From: Euryarchaeota archaeon UBA462
GTDB lineage: Archaea > Thermoplasmatota > Poseidoniia > Poseidoniales > Thalassarchaeaceae
NCBI GenBank assembly: GCA_002506755.1
Contig: DAYD01000016.1
Coordinates: forward strand, 57,989 to 121,988
DNA length: 64,000 nucleotides
Direction: 5' to 3'
Every line of letters starts with the position of its first letter. Within the stretch, counting starts at the first letter, position 1. The position numbers were made by a program, and so were the translations under genes. Positions 8,967 to 18,030 of the stretch are shown here, piece by piece. The notes below the pieces were generated by a model. That model made no database searches and was not told where the DNA came from. It was given only the letters and a program-made list of their open reading frames with translations.

Positions 8967-10268
8967 ATGAATCTGCCATTCGACAATGAGGAGTACCTCT
9001 CTAGGCAGAACCGCCTCTTCGAAGAATTACCCCCATCAACCTGTCTGATTATTCCCACTAATGATAAGAAAATTAGATCAAATGACGTGGCCTATCCATT
9101 TAGGCCCAATTCATACATGTTGTATTTGTGTGGCTGGAATGGTGACGAAGGTGTTTTCCTAGCATCGAACATTTCTGGAAAGTTCCAATCTACGTTATTT
9201 GTACCGCCCAGGGATACTAAATCGGAAATATGGGAGGGAAGGCGACTTGGCCCAGAAGGTGCAAGGGATTGGCCGGTTGACAATACCCAATCTATAGAAG
9301 ACCTAGAACCTACAATCAATCAGATTCTCAATGATGCGGAGAATATTTTTCACATACAGGGCATTTCTAGCAAACTAGATTCAGCCCTAACAGATTCTAG
9401 AGAGATATTGGATCCTAGAATAATTATCGATAGAATGAGGGTGACAAAAAGCAAAGGGGAAATTAAGCATATCAAGGAGGCTTCCAGGATTGGAACTGAA
9501 GCGCATATTTTGGCCATGAAGAATGCGTTTCCGGGTATTGGGGAGTGGGAAATTCAATCAATTGTGGAAGGGCATTTTATGAATTGTAAGAGCACATGGA
9601 GTTTTCCATCTATCGTAGGGGGGGGAGACAATGCTACGATATTGCACTACAAAGAGAACTCATCAAAAATCAATAACGGGGATTTGGTACTAGTTGATGC
9701 GGGTTGTGAGGTCAATGGTTACGCCTCTGATATAACTAGGACATGGCCTGTAAACGGCAAGTTTACCCAACCTCAAAGAGAAATATACAATGTCGTTCTT
9801 GAGGCTGAAACTGCAGGTATCGAGGCCTGTCAAGCTGGTGCTGCTTGGAATTCATTCCATATCGCGGCCTCTAAGGTCTTGGCGAAAGGTCTTGTTGACC
9901 TAGGTGTGTTTGACTGTTCGCCAGAAGAGGCACTAGGTGATCAATTGGATCCAGATGGCCCAATTAGGAATTTCTTCATGCATGGTACAGGGCATTTACT
10001 GGGTCTTGATGTTCATGATGTTGGAGGAGGCAGGAAAGGAGACAAAAAACCCGGACCAACGCTAAAATCAGGGATGGTTCTGACAGTCGAACCGGGGCTA
10101 TACTTTGGAAGTTGGAGAAATGATATTCACGTACCTGAAAGGTATTCAGGCATCGGAATCAGGATAGAGGATGACATATTAATAACGGATAATGGACCTA
10201 TAGTGTTGACTGACATGGTTCCTAAAACCATTGAAGATATAGAAGAGGTTGTAGGGATTGGTGTCTAA
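8967..10268 (+). CDS. pepP: Xaa-Pro aminopeptidase (M24B)
   Basis: Cytoplasmic metallopeptidase that removes an N-terminal residue preceding proline. Residues 1-130 form the AMP_N-type domain (RPNSYMLYLCGW resembles the RxxSDFYYLTG region). The C-terminal pita-bread domain carries the dinuclear metal ligands: VDAGCEVNGYASDITRTWP gives the two aspartates, HGTGHLLGLDVHD the histidine, VEPGLY and IEDD the glutamates. The 433-residue length is standard for PepP. It ends 2 bp before mqnC, suggesting cotranscription without obvious functional link. Together with the secreted protease it fits a protein-consuming heterotroph. Confidence 0.92.
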   Translation: MNLPFDNEEYLSRQNRLFEELPPSTCLIIPTNDKKIRSNDVAYPFRPNSYMLYLCGWNGDEGVFLASNISGKFQSTLFVPPRDTKSEIWEGRRLGPEGARDWPVDNTQSIEDLEPTINQILNDAENIFHIQGISSKLDSALTDSREILDPRIIIDRMRVTKSKGEIKHIKEASRIGTEAHILAMKNAFPGIGEWEIQSIVEGHFMNCKSTWSFPSIVGGGDNATILHYKENSSKINNGDLVLVDAGCEVNGYASDITRTWPVNGKFTQPQREIYNVVLEAETAGIEACQAGAAWNSFHIAASKVLAKGLVDLGVFDCSPEEALGDQLDPDGPIRNFFMHGTGHLLGLDVHDVGGGRKGDKKPGPTLKSGMVLTVEPGLYFGSWRNDIHVPERYSGIGIRIEDDILITDNGPIVLTDMVPKTIEDIEEVVGIGV

Positions 10269-10270
10269 AA

Positions 10271-11419
10271 ATGTCAGAGATTGAAATAATTCTAAAAGAT
10301 CAATTATCGGATAATCCTTCGATGTTGACAACCTCACAAGCTGTTTTGTTGTATGAAAAAGCCCCACTGAATGACTTACTATTCGTTGCTAATAGGATGA
10401 GGGAAAGGAGAGTTCCAGGTAGGATAGTAACTTATCTGATAGATAGGAACATAAATTACACGAACATATGTACGATCAATTGTCATTTTTGTTCCTTCTA
10501 CCGGCCACCGGGGCATAAAGAAAATTACACACAGAGTATAAATCAGATCAGTGAAAGAATCCGTGAATTGGAGGAAATCGGTGGCTCCAGGATATTGATG
10601 CAGGGCGGAGTCAACCCGGATTTAGAGCTCAAATGGTATACTGATTTGATTACCGAACTTATAGCAAGACACCCGAAAATATCGCTTGATTGCTTCTCGC
10701 CAATAGAAGTTGAGGGTATAGCAGAAGTTTCTGGATTAACTACAAGGGAAGTACTTACAGAATTCAAGGATGCAGGTATGCATGGGCTTCCCGGAGGAGG
10801 AGCAGAGATGCTCGTTGATTCTGTTAGGTCGGGAATATCCCCCTTGAAGGGTTCTGCAAAGAATTGGTTAAGAGTAATGGAAGAAGCACAGGAAATTGGC
10901 TTGACAACGTCAGCAACCAATGTTTTTGGTTTCGGAGAAAATATTGAACACAGAGTAGAGCACATGTCAAAAATTCGCGACCTTCAAGATAGGTCTGTCT
11001 CAAAGGGACTTACTGGGTTTACCTCATTCATAGCATGGCCGGTTATGTTGGAGAACAATAGCTTTGGCAAGATGAACAAGGGCACCAATAGAATTGAGCT
11101 AGGTGCAGGTTCGGTCGAGTACCTCAGACACGTGGCAGTCTCTAGGTTATTTCTTCATAATATTAGCCATATTCAAGCTTCATGGCCCACAATGGGCTTG
11201 TCAGTGGCTCAGATTGCGTTGAATGCTGGAGCGGATGATATTGGATCAACAATGATGGAGGAAAACGTGGTTTCAGCATCTGGTACTACCAAAACAGATG
11301 CGTCCATAGATGAGCTCAAGAATTCAATTTTAGATGCGGGATACACTCCTTGTGAGAGAGACTCAGATTACAATATTCTAAATGTACATACAGAAAGCAT
11401 ACAGTCAGTAGTTAGATAG
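10271..11419 (+). CDS. mqnC: Cyclic dehypoxanthinyl futalosine synthase-like radical SAM enzyme
   Basis: Radical SAM protein of 382 residues with CTINCHFC (C67, C71, C74, the CX3CX2C cluster site) followed by SFYRPPG. Further landmarks are LMQGGVNPDLELKWYTDL, HGLPGGGAEML and the long C-terminal block IQASWPTMGLSVAQIALNAG then DDIGSTMMEENVVSASG. These match MqnC of the futalosine route to menaquinone better than its relatives MqnE, CofG and CofH, which share the fold. The other mqn genes are not in this window. It starts 2 bp after pepP and its end overlaps the convergent gene by 15 bp. The call of the specific paralogue is likely but not certain. Confidence 0.8.
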   Translation: MSEIEIILKDQLSDNPSMLTTSQAVLLYEKAPLNDLLFVANRMRERRVPGRIVTYLIDRNINYTNICTINCHFCSFYRPPGHKENYTQSINQISERIRELEEIGGSRILMQGGVNPDLELKWYTDLITELIARHPKISLDCFSPIEVEGIAEVSGLTTREVLTEFKDAGMHGLPGGGAEMLVDSVRSGISPLKGSAKNWLRVMEEAQEIGLTTSATNVFGFGENIEHRVEHMSKIRDLQDRSVSKGLTGFTSFIAWPVMLENNSFGKMNKGTNRIELGAGSVEYLRHVAVSRLFLHNISHIQASWPTMGLSVAQIALNAGADDIGSTMMEENVVSASGTTKTDASIDELKNSILDAGYTPCERDSDYNILNVHTESIQSVVR

Positions 11420-12499
11420 CTCAGCTCTTCCGCTCCTTACTGGCGCGATATTCAAGGAAGTCGGCTCCTCACTCTGGGGCATCACAAATGGAGAAACCCA
11501 CTTAACCTCCCTACCAAGGCTATCTTTGAATTCTATCAGTATCTCCCAATGAACTGCAATTAGGGAAGAGTATATTGTACCGGGCCATTTGATAGGGATG
11601 TTGAGATCTAGGTCCACTATAGGTTTGTTTTCCTTTGTTTGAATTACTGACCAATCTCCGGTTTCCATAATTCTAAAAGGCTCGAGTATCACACTCCTTC
11701 TTGTCGAAACCTGCATAGGTGTGGCTTCCCCTACACCCGTACCGGACTCATCACCTGCGGCAATCCTTTTGTCCGGTAATTTAGTAGACATGCCCGGAGA
11801 TGGTTGACCTCCCTCATTTCTACCAAGAGAAGCGAGCACGGTGCTCCTCTCTGGGATAGCGATTCCCACTTGAACCCGGGATCTAACGAGTTCCAATTCT
11901 TCGGGATATGAAGGAATTGATAGCTTACACCCATTTTTAGAAACTGTTATTTCTGTCATCGGGTCAACAAATGGGTCGCTGTTGATGTAAGACTGTCTTG
12001 ACATGTCTCTAAAATTAGCAATAGTCCTGAATAGTAGCGGCAGAAGGAAAATTGGGAATGTAAAAAATAGTAACCTCGGATAATCAAGGGGGCCAATGGA
12101 AATAGAGCCAGCGATCGTATTGTCAAATATTCCTAGGTCGACCAAGCCAGGTTCAATAGCATGTATGAATAGAGAGACAATCAGTAGAGAAACGACGGGT
12201 AGGATCATTTTTCTAGACAAATTATGTAATGGATCAGGATTAACATACCATCCTGATCGTGAATTCTCGATGAAAGAGGGCATTTTTGTTCCAACGTTCC
12301 CATTGATACTAAGCTTAGGTGGTACTTCAGACCCTATTTCTTTCCATTCAACTAACCAGTCATCATCATTTCCAATTGTGAATTCTGTGACATAGAGGCC
12401 ATTTGTATCTACTAGTGCTTCAGAAACTGGTACGGAATTTGGGTCCATGTTCCCCAATTCAAATGGAGGATACCGTATCCTTTGAATATATGATGGCAA
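11405..12499 (-). CDS. Two-TM membrane protein of unknown function, arrestin-like C-terminal part
   Basis: I do not recognise this family. The 364-residue reading starts with TTG at 12499, 4 bp after the reductase gene ends, with a G-rich ribosome-site-like stretch upstream; an ATG at 12448 is an alternative. About 110 soluble N-terminal residues are followed by two hydrophobic segments (MILPVVSLLIVSLFIHAI and LLFFTFPIFLLPLLF), then a soluble domain. Its end (DLDLNIPIKWPG, HWEILIEFKDSLGREVKW) has the strand pattern of arrestin-like or sporulation-control folds. A glycine/proline-rich linker sits between. It is the last gene of the topA-reductase run. Confidence 0.6.
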   Translation of the reverse strand: MPSYIQRIRYPPFELGNMDPNSVPVSEALVDTNGLYVTEFTIGNDDDWLVEWKEIGSEVPPKLSINGNVGTKMPSFIENSRSGWYVNPDPLHNLSRKMILPVVSLLIVSLFIHAIEPGLVDLGIFDNTIAGSISIGPLDYPRLLFFTFPIFLLPLLFRTIANFRDMSRQSYINSDPFVDPMTEITVSKNGCKLSIPSYPEELELVRSRVQVGIAIPERSTVLASLGRNEGGQPSPGMSTKLPDKRIAAGDESGTGVGEATPMQVSTRRSVILEPFRIMETGDWSVIQTKENKPIVDLDLNIPIKWPGTIYSSLIAVHWEILIEFKDSLGREVKWVSPFVMPQSEEPTSLNIAPVRSGRAELSNY

Positions 12500-12503
12500 T
12501 AAA

Positions 12504-13709
12504 TTACCCCCACAAAACGGCCTTTACCGCCCTACCCGCTAGTCTTCTAAATTCTGGAACTTCCCTGAGCATTCTAATCCCGAGGGGAATTGGGTTTTCT
12601 ATATCCCCGACTTCGTTAATTAACTGAGTCACTTCTGGCCTCGCCCAAACGCTAAAGATTTCTTCCAACTCATAATCATCCATCTCCGTTAGAAAAGCGT
12701 CACGAAGGGCTCTCTTCCTTCTCTGATCTTTTCGCATTTCATCTAATGAGGATGAGACTTTCTTCATTCTAATGGCACTAAGATTGTTTTCCTCTAGTGA
12801 TTTACTTAGTTTAGGTACTAAAATGTCAACCTGTTTGAATCCGGGGCCAATTCCACCTCCTGTGGTCGGCTTACAGATTCCAGCCGCATCTCCGAATAAT
12901 GCAATTCTCTCTTTTAGTGGGAACCTGACTATTCCACTAGGCACTGGACCACAATAACGACCGATCTCTACACAATTTTCGAACCTATGTCTAAATTGGG
13001 ACTTAAACATCAAATTTTTCAGAAACTCCTCGCTTGAAACCCCGTCCATAAGTTCCGGTTTTGTCCAAGTACCTATTCTTGTAGTCTCACCAGAGGGAAT
13101 TGCCCAAGAGAAGAATCCAGGGGATACAGATTTACCAGTGTACATATCAAGCGTTCCTTCTCGATTTTGATATCCTGTCACCTCGATTTGGAATCCAATG
13201 ATGGTTTCAGTTGGCTTGCCCATTCTAAATTGCCTTCGTACCCATGAGTGAGCTCCATCAGCGCCACAAATCAACTTGCATTTAATGTCAGAAATGCCCG
13301 ATGGACCATCAACCTCAACTATGCAATATTCTTCTCCGATTGTGGCTGAGATGGGTTTGGTGGAAAGCATAATCTCAGATCCAGAAGCTATGCTCTGCCT
13401 TACGACAGCCTCATCGAAAAGCTTCCTGCAGACGGAGTAAGTCCTATCCACATGTGGAACGCCAACCCTAACTACAGTGCCATTTGGACTGTGTATGTTT
13501 GCCCCCCAGATGCTGGTTTGTACAGTTTCTCCTAATTCGACTTTATTCATAGCTAAAGGATTTATTAATCCTGCACACTGGAAAGGCCTGCCAATTTCAT
13601 TATGCTCTTCGATGAGAAGAACACTATGGCCCCACTCATTGAGTTTCCTTGCCAGATATCCGCCTATTGGCCCGGCACCGATGATTACAACATCGTATTC
13701 AGGTCTCAT
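12504..13709 (-). CDS. Geranylgeranyl reductase family FAD oxidoreductase
   Basis: Flavoprotein of 401 residues in the family that saturates the isoprenoid chains of archaeal lipids or quinones. The N-terminal DVVIIGAGPIGGYLARKL is the dinucleotide-binding beta-alpha-beta unit. CAGLINP is the family cysteine motif, and GDAAGICKPTTGGGIGPGF is the second FAD contact. These are the landmarks of digeranylgeranylglycerophospholipid reductase and its relatives. Which lipid is the substrate cannot be told. It is transcribed from the topA side, 26 bp after topA, and is followed by a membrane protein of unknown function. Confidence 0.87.
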   Translation of the reverse strand: MRPEYDVVIIGAGPIGGYLARKLNEWGHSVLLIEEHNEIGRPFQCAGLINPLAMNKVELGETVQTSIWGANIHSPNGTVVRVGVPHVDRTYSVCRKLFDEAVVRQSIASGSEIMLSTKPISATIGEEYCIVEVDGPSGISDIKCKLICGADGAHSWVRRQFRMGKPTETIIGFQIEVTGYQNREGTLDMYTGKSVSPGFFSWAIPSGETTRIGTWTKPELMDGVSSEEFLKNLMFKSQFRHRFENCVEIGRYCGPVPSGIVRFPLKERIALFGDAAGICKPTTGGGIGPGFKQVDILVPKLSKSLEENNLSAIRMKKVSSSLDEMRKDQRRKRALRDAFLTEMDDYELEEIFSVWARPEVTQLINEVGDIENPIPLGIRMLREVPEFRRLAGRAVKAVLWG

Positions 13710-13735
13710 GGTTTCTCGACTCGTATCAACCTAAA

Positions 13736-15994
13736 CTATTTTTTTCTACGTTTTTTTGAATTAATCTGCTTTTTTAGAGTGGAAATTAGAGTACTCGCAT
13801 CAGATTTGTTTATTGTCTCGATGGATTCGGTTTGAACTATTTCCATTGCGTTTGCGAGATCCATTTCTAGACTTTCAGCCATTGATATGATAGTTGAGAC
13901 CTGTCTTTCCGTAGCAGGGGATGATCGATCCAAATCAATCAGCTTGCCAATCAATTCACTTGCCGTTCCGTCCCTACCTCCAGATAAGTCGTTAAGATCC
14001 ACCAAACCCATGTCAGAAAGTACTTTTTCCGTGGTTAAATTTAATTTATCTAGTAGCTTAATTATTGTAGCGATTTGTCTTTCACTTGCTGGTAGCTTAC
14101 CTTGGATTGAATCTCCTAGTCCGTCGATTATCTCTCTTGCTTCTTTGCCAGTCAAATCCGAAACTGTTTTTTTTCCAATGATTTCTGCAGCTTCTTCCCG
14201 AGTCACCCGGCTCAGTATACTCTCCAAGAATTGAACTTGCCTCAGTGTTGGTTTTTCTCTCCTTTTTTCCAGAGCATCATTGTGAAGGTCTCGAAAAATA
14301 TCTACAAATTCATCCCATTTCTGTGAAGCTACTGCCTCTCCCGATTCAATATTGTCCAAATTGTCTTCCATACTGGACGTGAACTTGTATGAGAATAGCC
14401 CTTCACCATACACATCGGTACGATTGTAAAATGGTGCAACCTCTAGCCATAAGGTTCTACCTTGTTTTGTTGGAGACAATGCACTTCCTTCTTTTTTGAC
14501 GTATTTTCTATCTATCAGCTTTGAAACTGTTGAAACATATGTTGAAGGCCTTCCTATGCCATCTTTCTTCATTTGCTGAATTATCGAACTCTCGGAAAAC
14601 CTTCTCGGAGGTTTGGTAAAATCAACTGTAATTTCTGGTGGCCCATCTAGTTGCCAAACCGATCCATTGTCAAATGAAACATTCGGCGGAACGGAACTAA
14701 CGTTCGGCCGATTCCAGATGAACACCTCTTCCCAACCCGAGTGTGTTCTCCAAGATGTTGTGCCATACATCGATTCTTCCATTCCTTCGCAACTAAAAGT
14801 TAGAGCTCTTCTTTCCCTTATGGAATTAGACATTTGACTTGCAGCAAACCTTGACCAGATTAATTTGTATAGTAATTTTCCATCTTTGTCCGAATCTATG
14901 TCCTCGGATTCAGGATTTGTCGGGCGAATAGCTTCATGTGCGTCTTGAACGGATCCCTTCTTCTTACTCTTGCCTTGTCCGACTCCATCGCCCAAAAAAT
15001 CATTTCCAAATTTTCTCTTAATGTGGTCCTTAATAACATCTCGAGCCTTTTTGTTTGTTCTGGTTGAGTCAGTTCTAATGTATGTAATATGACCAGACTG
15101 ATAGAGGCTAGATGCAATGCCACTGGTTTTTGATATTGACCATCCAAGGCTTGAGCTTGCGGTCTGAAGCATAGTATCCGTAGTGAAAGGGGGTTGTGGT
15201 TTTTTTGAGGCAATAGACTCCTTGACAGAATTCAATTTTACCTCCTTTGTAGATTGCAAAATTGAAAATGCAGTCTTAGCCTTTTCCGAGTCCAACGTCC
15301 TGTCTGGAAAATACTTCCCATCGTCATCTTTCCATGCTTCTGGATCTTTAGATTCGTGAAACCGGACCTTGATTTCAACACCATTAGTAATCCCAGAGAC
15401 GGTGTTGTATTCTTTCGGAACATGGGCCTCTCGTTCTAATTCCTTATCGACTATATAACCTAGCGTAGGCGTCTGAACCCGACCCATTGAACGTAATTTC
15501 CACGACCGGCAAAATTTGGAACACCTGAAACCGACGAGACGATCCATTAGTCTGCGTACAATAGCAGCCTCAACCAAAGACATGTCCAAATTCCTTGGGT
15601 TGGATATTGCATCGGTCACGGCATCTTTTGTTATCTCATTGAATGAAACCCGAAAAACTTGGGAAAAATTGGATAAGATTTGACTCAATCTCCAAGCAAT
15701 GAATTCTCCTTCTCTATCTGGGTCAGTTGCAATATAAACCTCCTCTACTCCAGCCTTTTCAGCCTTTGCTGATATTTTTCCCATTATTTGTTCAGCCTTG
15801 TCTGTCCATGACCATGGTGGATTGGGCAGCTCACCTTTTTTTGATGCCCACATAGCCTTGGAGCTATCCTTAGTATTCCGCCCAGATGGCAAATCCTGAA
15901 CGTGTCCGTTGCAGGCGTCGACCAACCAACCCTTGCCCAAATATTTCTTGATAGTACGGGCCTTTGCCCCCGACTCAAGAATTACCAGTTTCAA
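13736..15994 (-). CDS. topA: DNA topoisomerase I (type IA) with a triple C-terminal repeat
   Basis: Relaxes negatively supercoiled DNA by single-strand passage. The Toprim domain is visible at the N-terminus (LVILESGAKARTIKKYLG; YIATDPDREGEFIAW). The MGRVQTPTLGYIVD segment and the active-site tyrosine in GHITYIRTDSTRTN are diagnostic. The start is TTG at 15994 with a GAGGTCA ribosome site six bases upstream. Instead of the zinc ribbons usual at the C-terminus, about residues 583-635, 636-693 and 694-745 are three diverged copies of a module that begins T/S-x-RQ and ends in a helix, with no cysteines. The domain organisation is closer to bacterial TopA than to reverse gyrase or topo III. Confidence 0.93.
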   Translation of the reverse strand: MKLVILESGAKARTIKKYLGKGWLVDACNGHVQDLPSGRNTKDSSKAMWASKKGELPNPPWSWTDKAEQIMGKISAKAEKAGVEEVYIATDPDREGEFIAWRLSQILSNFSQVFRVSFNEITKDAVTDAISNPRNLDMSLVEAAIVRRLMDRLVGFRCSKFCRSWKLRSMGRVQTPTLGYIVDKELEREAHVPKEYNTVSGITNGVEIKVRFHESKDPEAWKDDDGKYFPDRTLDSEKAKTAFSILQSTKEVKLNSVKESIASKKPQPPFTTDTMLQTASSSLGWSISKTSGIASSLYQSGHITYIRTDSTRTNKKARDVIKDHIKRKFGNDFLGDGVGQGKSKKKGSVQDAHEAIRPTNPESEDIDSDKDGKLLYKLIWSRFAASQMSNSIRERRALTFSCEGMEESMYGTTSWRTHSGWEEVFIWNRPNVSSVPPNVSFDNGSVWQLDGPPEITVDFTKPPRRFSESSIIQQMKKDGIGRPSTYVSTVSKLIDRKYVKKEGSALSPTKQGRTLWLEVAPFYNRTDVYGEGLFSYKFTSSMEDNLDNIESGEAVASQKWDEFVDIFRDLHNDALEKRREKPTLRQVQFLESILSRVTREEAAEIIGKKTVSDLTGKEAREIIDGLGDSIQGKLPASERQIATIIKLLDKLNLTTEKVLSDMGLVDLNDLSGGRDGTASELIGKLIDLDRSSPATERQVSTIISMAESLEMDLANAMEIVQTESIETINKSDASTLISTLKKQINSKKRRKK

Positions 15995-16064
15995 AAAATG
16001 ACCTCAATGAGATTACCAGCCGATACATCCCCTGTATAAACATGAGTAATCCTAAGACTACCCA

Positions 16065-16091
16065 ACGCGCGCGCTCGCGCGCGTGCGTGCG
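16065..16091. repeat. Alternating purine-pyrimidine (CG)n tract, potential Z-DNA
   Basis: A 27-base stretch made almost only of CG and TG steps, with one phase break at 16075, in the 180-bp divergent spacer of topA and pyrD. The two flanking CGCGCGCG blocks (16066-16073 and 16076-16083) are also an 8-bp inverted repeat. The surrounding sequence is A+T-rich. Confidence 0.85.
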
Positions 16092-16174
16092 AAGCCGAAC
16101 AGATTATTGCAAGATTGGACCAATAGTGGATTTTGTTGCAAAACGATTGAAGAAGAGTTCCTTTTGGCAATAAC

Positions 16175-17278
16175 ATGGGCATAGGATGGAGGATTTTCGG
16201 TGCACCCGCTCTGAAATTTGTAGATTCCGAAACCGCTCATAAACTATCCATCAAAACTCTGTCTAGATTTGGTGAGACAAACGCTGGGCAAATGATGCTG
16301 AATAGCGTATACAAGTCACCAGAATTACCAATTGAAGTATTTGGGAAGTTATTTCATCATCCCCTGGGATTAGCGGCTGGGTTCGATAAAGGAGCCGAGG
16401 CCCTGCTATCCTGGTCTGCAATGGGATTTTCTTGGTGTGAGTATGGTGGAATAACACGATATCCCCAAGATGGTAATCCAAAACCGAGGATGTTCAGAGC
16501 GAATAAGCATAGAGCACTGATCAATAGGATGGGCTTTAACAACCCGGGAGCGTCAGAGGTAAGGAAGAGGCTCATAGAGAGAAAGACTTCAGATAAATGG
16601 CCTAAATTTCCTGTTGCTGCAAATATAGGCAGGTCCAAGAAAGTGTCTAACGATCACGCTGCTGAAGATTATTCTGCTACTTTGGATATGTTGTGGGATC
16701 ACGCTGATTTGTTTGTATTGAACGTTTCTTCCCCTAATACGCCCGGTTTAAGGGATCTGCAGACGGTTGACCATCTATCTTCTGTCTTGAAATCTTGTAA
16801 TAGAATTAGGGAAAGGAAGGGCGATAATAAACCGATTTTGCTAAAATTATCGCCTGATTCTAGAGATGAGGAAATATCTAACTCAATCTCTGCATCAATG
16901 AATCTAGGAATAGATGGCATAGTGGCAACAAATACTACAATCAAAAGGCCGATACCAATCAATACTCAATCGAGAAAGGCATTTTCAAATGATGGAGGGC
17001 TTTCTGGCAGACCATTGCAATCACGATCCTTGGAGGTAATTAGCAAATCATATTCTGAAACTGATGGCAAAATCCCAATAATAGGTGTCGGCGGTATTGA
17101 TAGCGCTGAATCTGCGTGGGAAGCTATTACCTCCGGTGCTACATTACTGCAATTATATTCTGCAATGGTATTCAACGGCCCTTCAGTTGTATCCAGTATA
17201 GTAAAGGGATTAAAGAGGAAGGTCAAAGAAGCGGGTTTTACAACTATCAAAGAAGCAGTTGGGTACAAACACATTTAG
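16175..17278 (+). CDS. pyrD: Dihydroorotate dehydrogenase, class 2 (quinone-dependent)
   Basis: Oxidises dihydroorotate to orotate in pyrimidine synthesis, passing electrons to the membrane quinone pool. The 367-residue length, an N-terminal extension that would form the membrane-docking helices, and the LGLAAGFDKGAEAL then MGFNNPGA landmarks identify class 2. NVSSPNTPGLRDLQ carries the catalytic serine typical of this class; class 1 uses cysteine. IGVGGIDSAESAWEAITSGA is the FMN phosphate-binding end. It is divergent from topA and followed 22 bp later by ccmE, another membrane-redox gene. The presence of mqnC suggests that the acceptor could be menaquinone. Confidence 0.94.
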   Translation: MGIGWRIFGAPALKFVDSETAHKLSIKTLSRFGETNAGQMMLNSVYKSPELPIEVFGKLFHHPLGLAAGFDKGAEALLSWSAMGFSWCEYGGITRYPQDGNPKPRMFRANKHRALINRMGFNNPGASEVRKRLIERKTSDKWPKFPVAANIGRSKKVSNDHAAEDYSATLDMLWDHADLFVLNVSSPNTPGLRDLQTVDHLSSVLKSCNRIRERKGDNKPILLKLSPDSRDEEISNSISASMNLGIDGIVATNTTIKRPIPINTQSRKAFSNDGGLSGRPLQSRSLEVISKSYSETDGKIPIIGVGGIDSAESAWEAITSGATLLQLYSAMVFNGPSVVSSIVKGLKRKVKEAGFTTIKEAVGYKHI

Positions 17279-17300
17279 AGGTGTATTGTGTGATTGTATC

Positions 17301-17681
17301 ATGGCAGGGACTAGGAGAACTCGTCTTGCGCTCGTGTTTCTATCTTCTATTGCCGCGTTCACATTGATGATGTTATCAGTAGATCCTCAAACCCAGTATA
17401 CTGTAGATGAATTGATGAGTTCACCGAATGATTTCCAAGATTCAGAGGTTTTTGTTAGGGGGGTTGTCGCAAACGGCTCTGTTTATTCTGATCCGTTAAC
17501 ATTCCAACTAGATGGTTCAGGGTCAAGTGTCGTTGTCGATTATTCGAAGTCACCCGTACCAGACGGATTCGCAGAGGGGCGAACGATTGCTGTTCGAGGA
17601 ATATTATCCTACTACAATGGATCCTGGGTTTTGGAATCGTCTGAAATTCAAACTGGATGCCCTTCAAAGTATGAATCTTGA
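17301..17681 (+). CDS. ccmE: Cytochrome c maturation protein CcmE, cysteine-type
   Basis: Small OB-fold heme chaperone, 126 residues, anchored by one N-terminal helix (LALVFLSSIAAFTLMML) with the soluble domain outside. FVRGVVANGSV, VVVDYSKSPVPDGFAEG and IAVRGIL correspond to the CcmE strands. At the position of the heme-binding histidine (HxxxY in most bacteria) there is C120-P-S-K-Y124, the CXXXY variant known from archaea and some sulfate reducers. I use ATG 17301; the open frame extends upstream but would overlap pyrD. No other ccm gene is in the window. The protein implies that c-type cytochromes are made. Confidence 0.82.
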   Translation: MAGTRRTRLALVFLSSIAAFTLMMLSVDPQTQYTVDELMSSPNDFQDSEVFVRGVVANGSVYSDPLTFQLDGSGSSVVVDYSKSPVPDGFAEGRTIAVRGILSYYNGSWVLESSEIQTGCPSKYES

Positions 17682-17734
17682 TTACTGGTCACATTCATAG
17701 GGGAGAAGACTCGAGCGATATTTGGGCTAGGGGG

Positions 17735-18018
17735 GGAGTTGACGTGCTCTATTTATCACAAATCGTCGAAAATGGTGACCCGAAGTCTGAGGGCGGCGCA
17801 GACGAACCTCTGGGAAAGTACCGGTTGACGTCGATGTCTCGCCCCCAAGAGATCCAGGTTGGCGATAACCCGCTCCGGAGGGAGCTGGTAAACGTCTCAA
17901 GCCCGGGAACCAGGTCAGGCGCGGAAGCGAGCAGCCCGACCGGGGATGCTGGATGCCTTGGGAATGCGGGACGGAGGAGATTGGTGCCAAATTCTCATTG
18001 GTGACGAGCGTCCACCGA
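17735..18018 (+). ncRNA. Signal recognition particle RNA (7S)
   Basis: The spacer after ccmE is G+C-rich compared with its neighbours and carries the universal SRP S-domain hairpin: GGTCAGG at about 17913-17919, a GGAA tetraloop closed by GCG/CGC-type pairs at 17923-17926, and AGCAGCC at 17929-17935. A C/G-rich arm at about 17867-17890 fits helix 6. Near the ends, GACG and CTC at 17741-17749 can pair with GAGCGTC at 18006-18012, closing a long Alu-domain/helix-5 stem. About 285 nt is right for an archaeal 7S RNA. Termini are estimates. A TATA-like ATATTT lies at about 17718. Confidence 0.9.
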
Positions 18019-18030
18019 TGACATGCCCAC

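Noticed and set aside
15964..16240. Several 60-70 codon frames around the CG tract (both strands)
   Set aside because: Alternating CG yields Arg/Ala repeats by chance; no ribosome sites, and the frames cross the topA and pyrD starts.
17678..18004. 108-codon plus-strand frame and an 87-codon minus-strand frame across the same segment
   Set aside because: They lie in the SRP RNA; composition and the conserved S-domain hairpin explain the region, and the translations resemble nothing.
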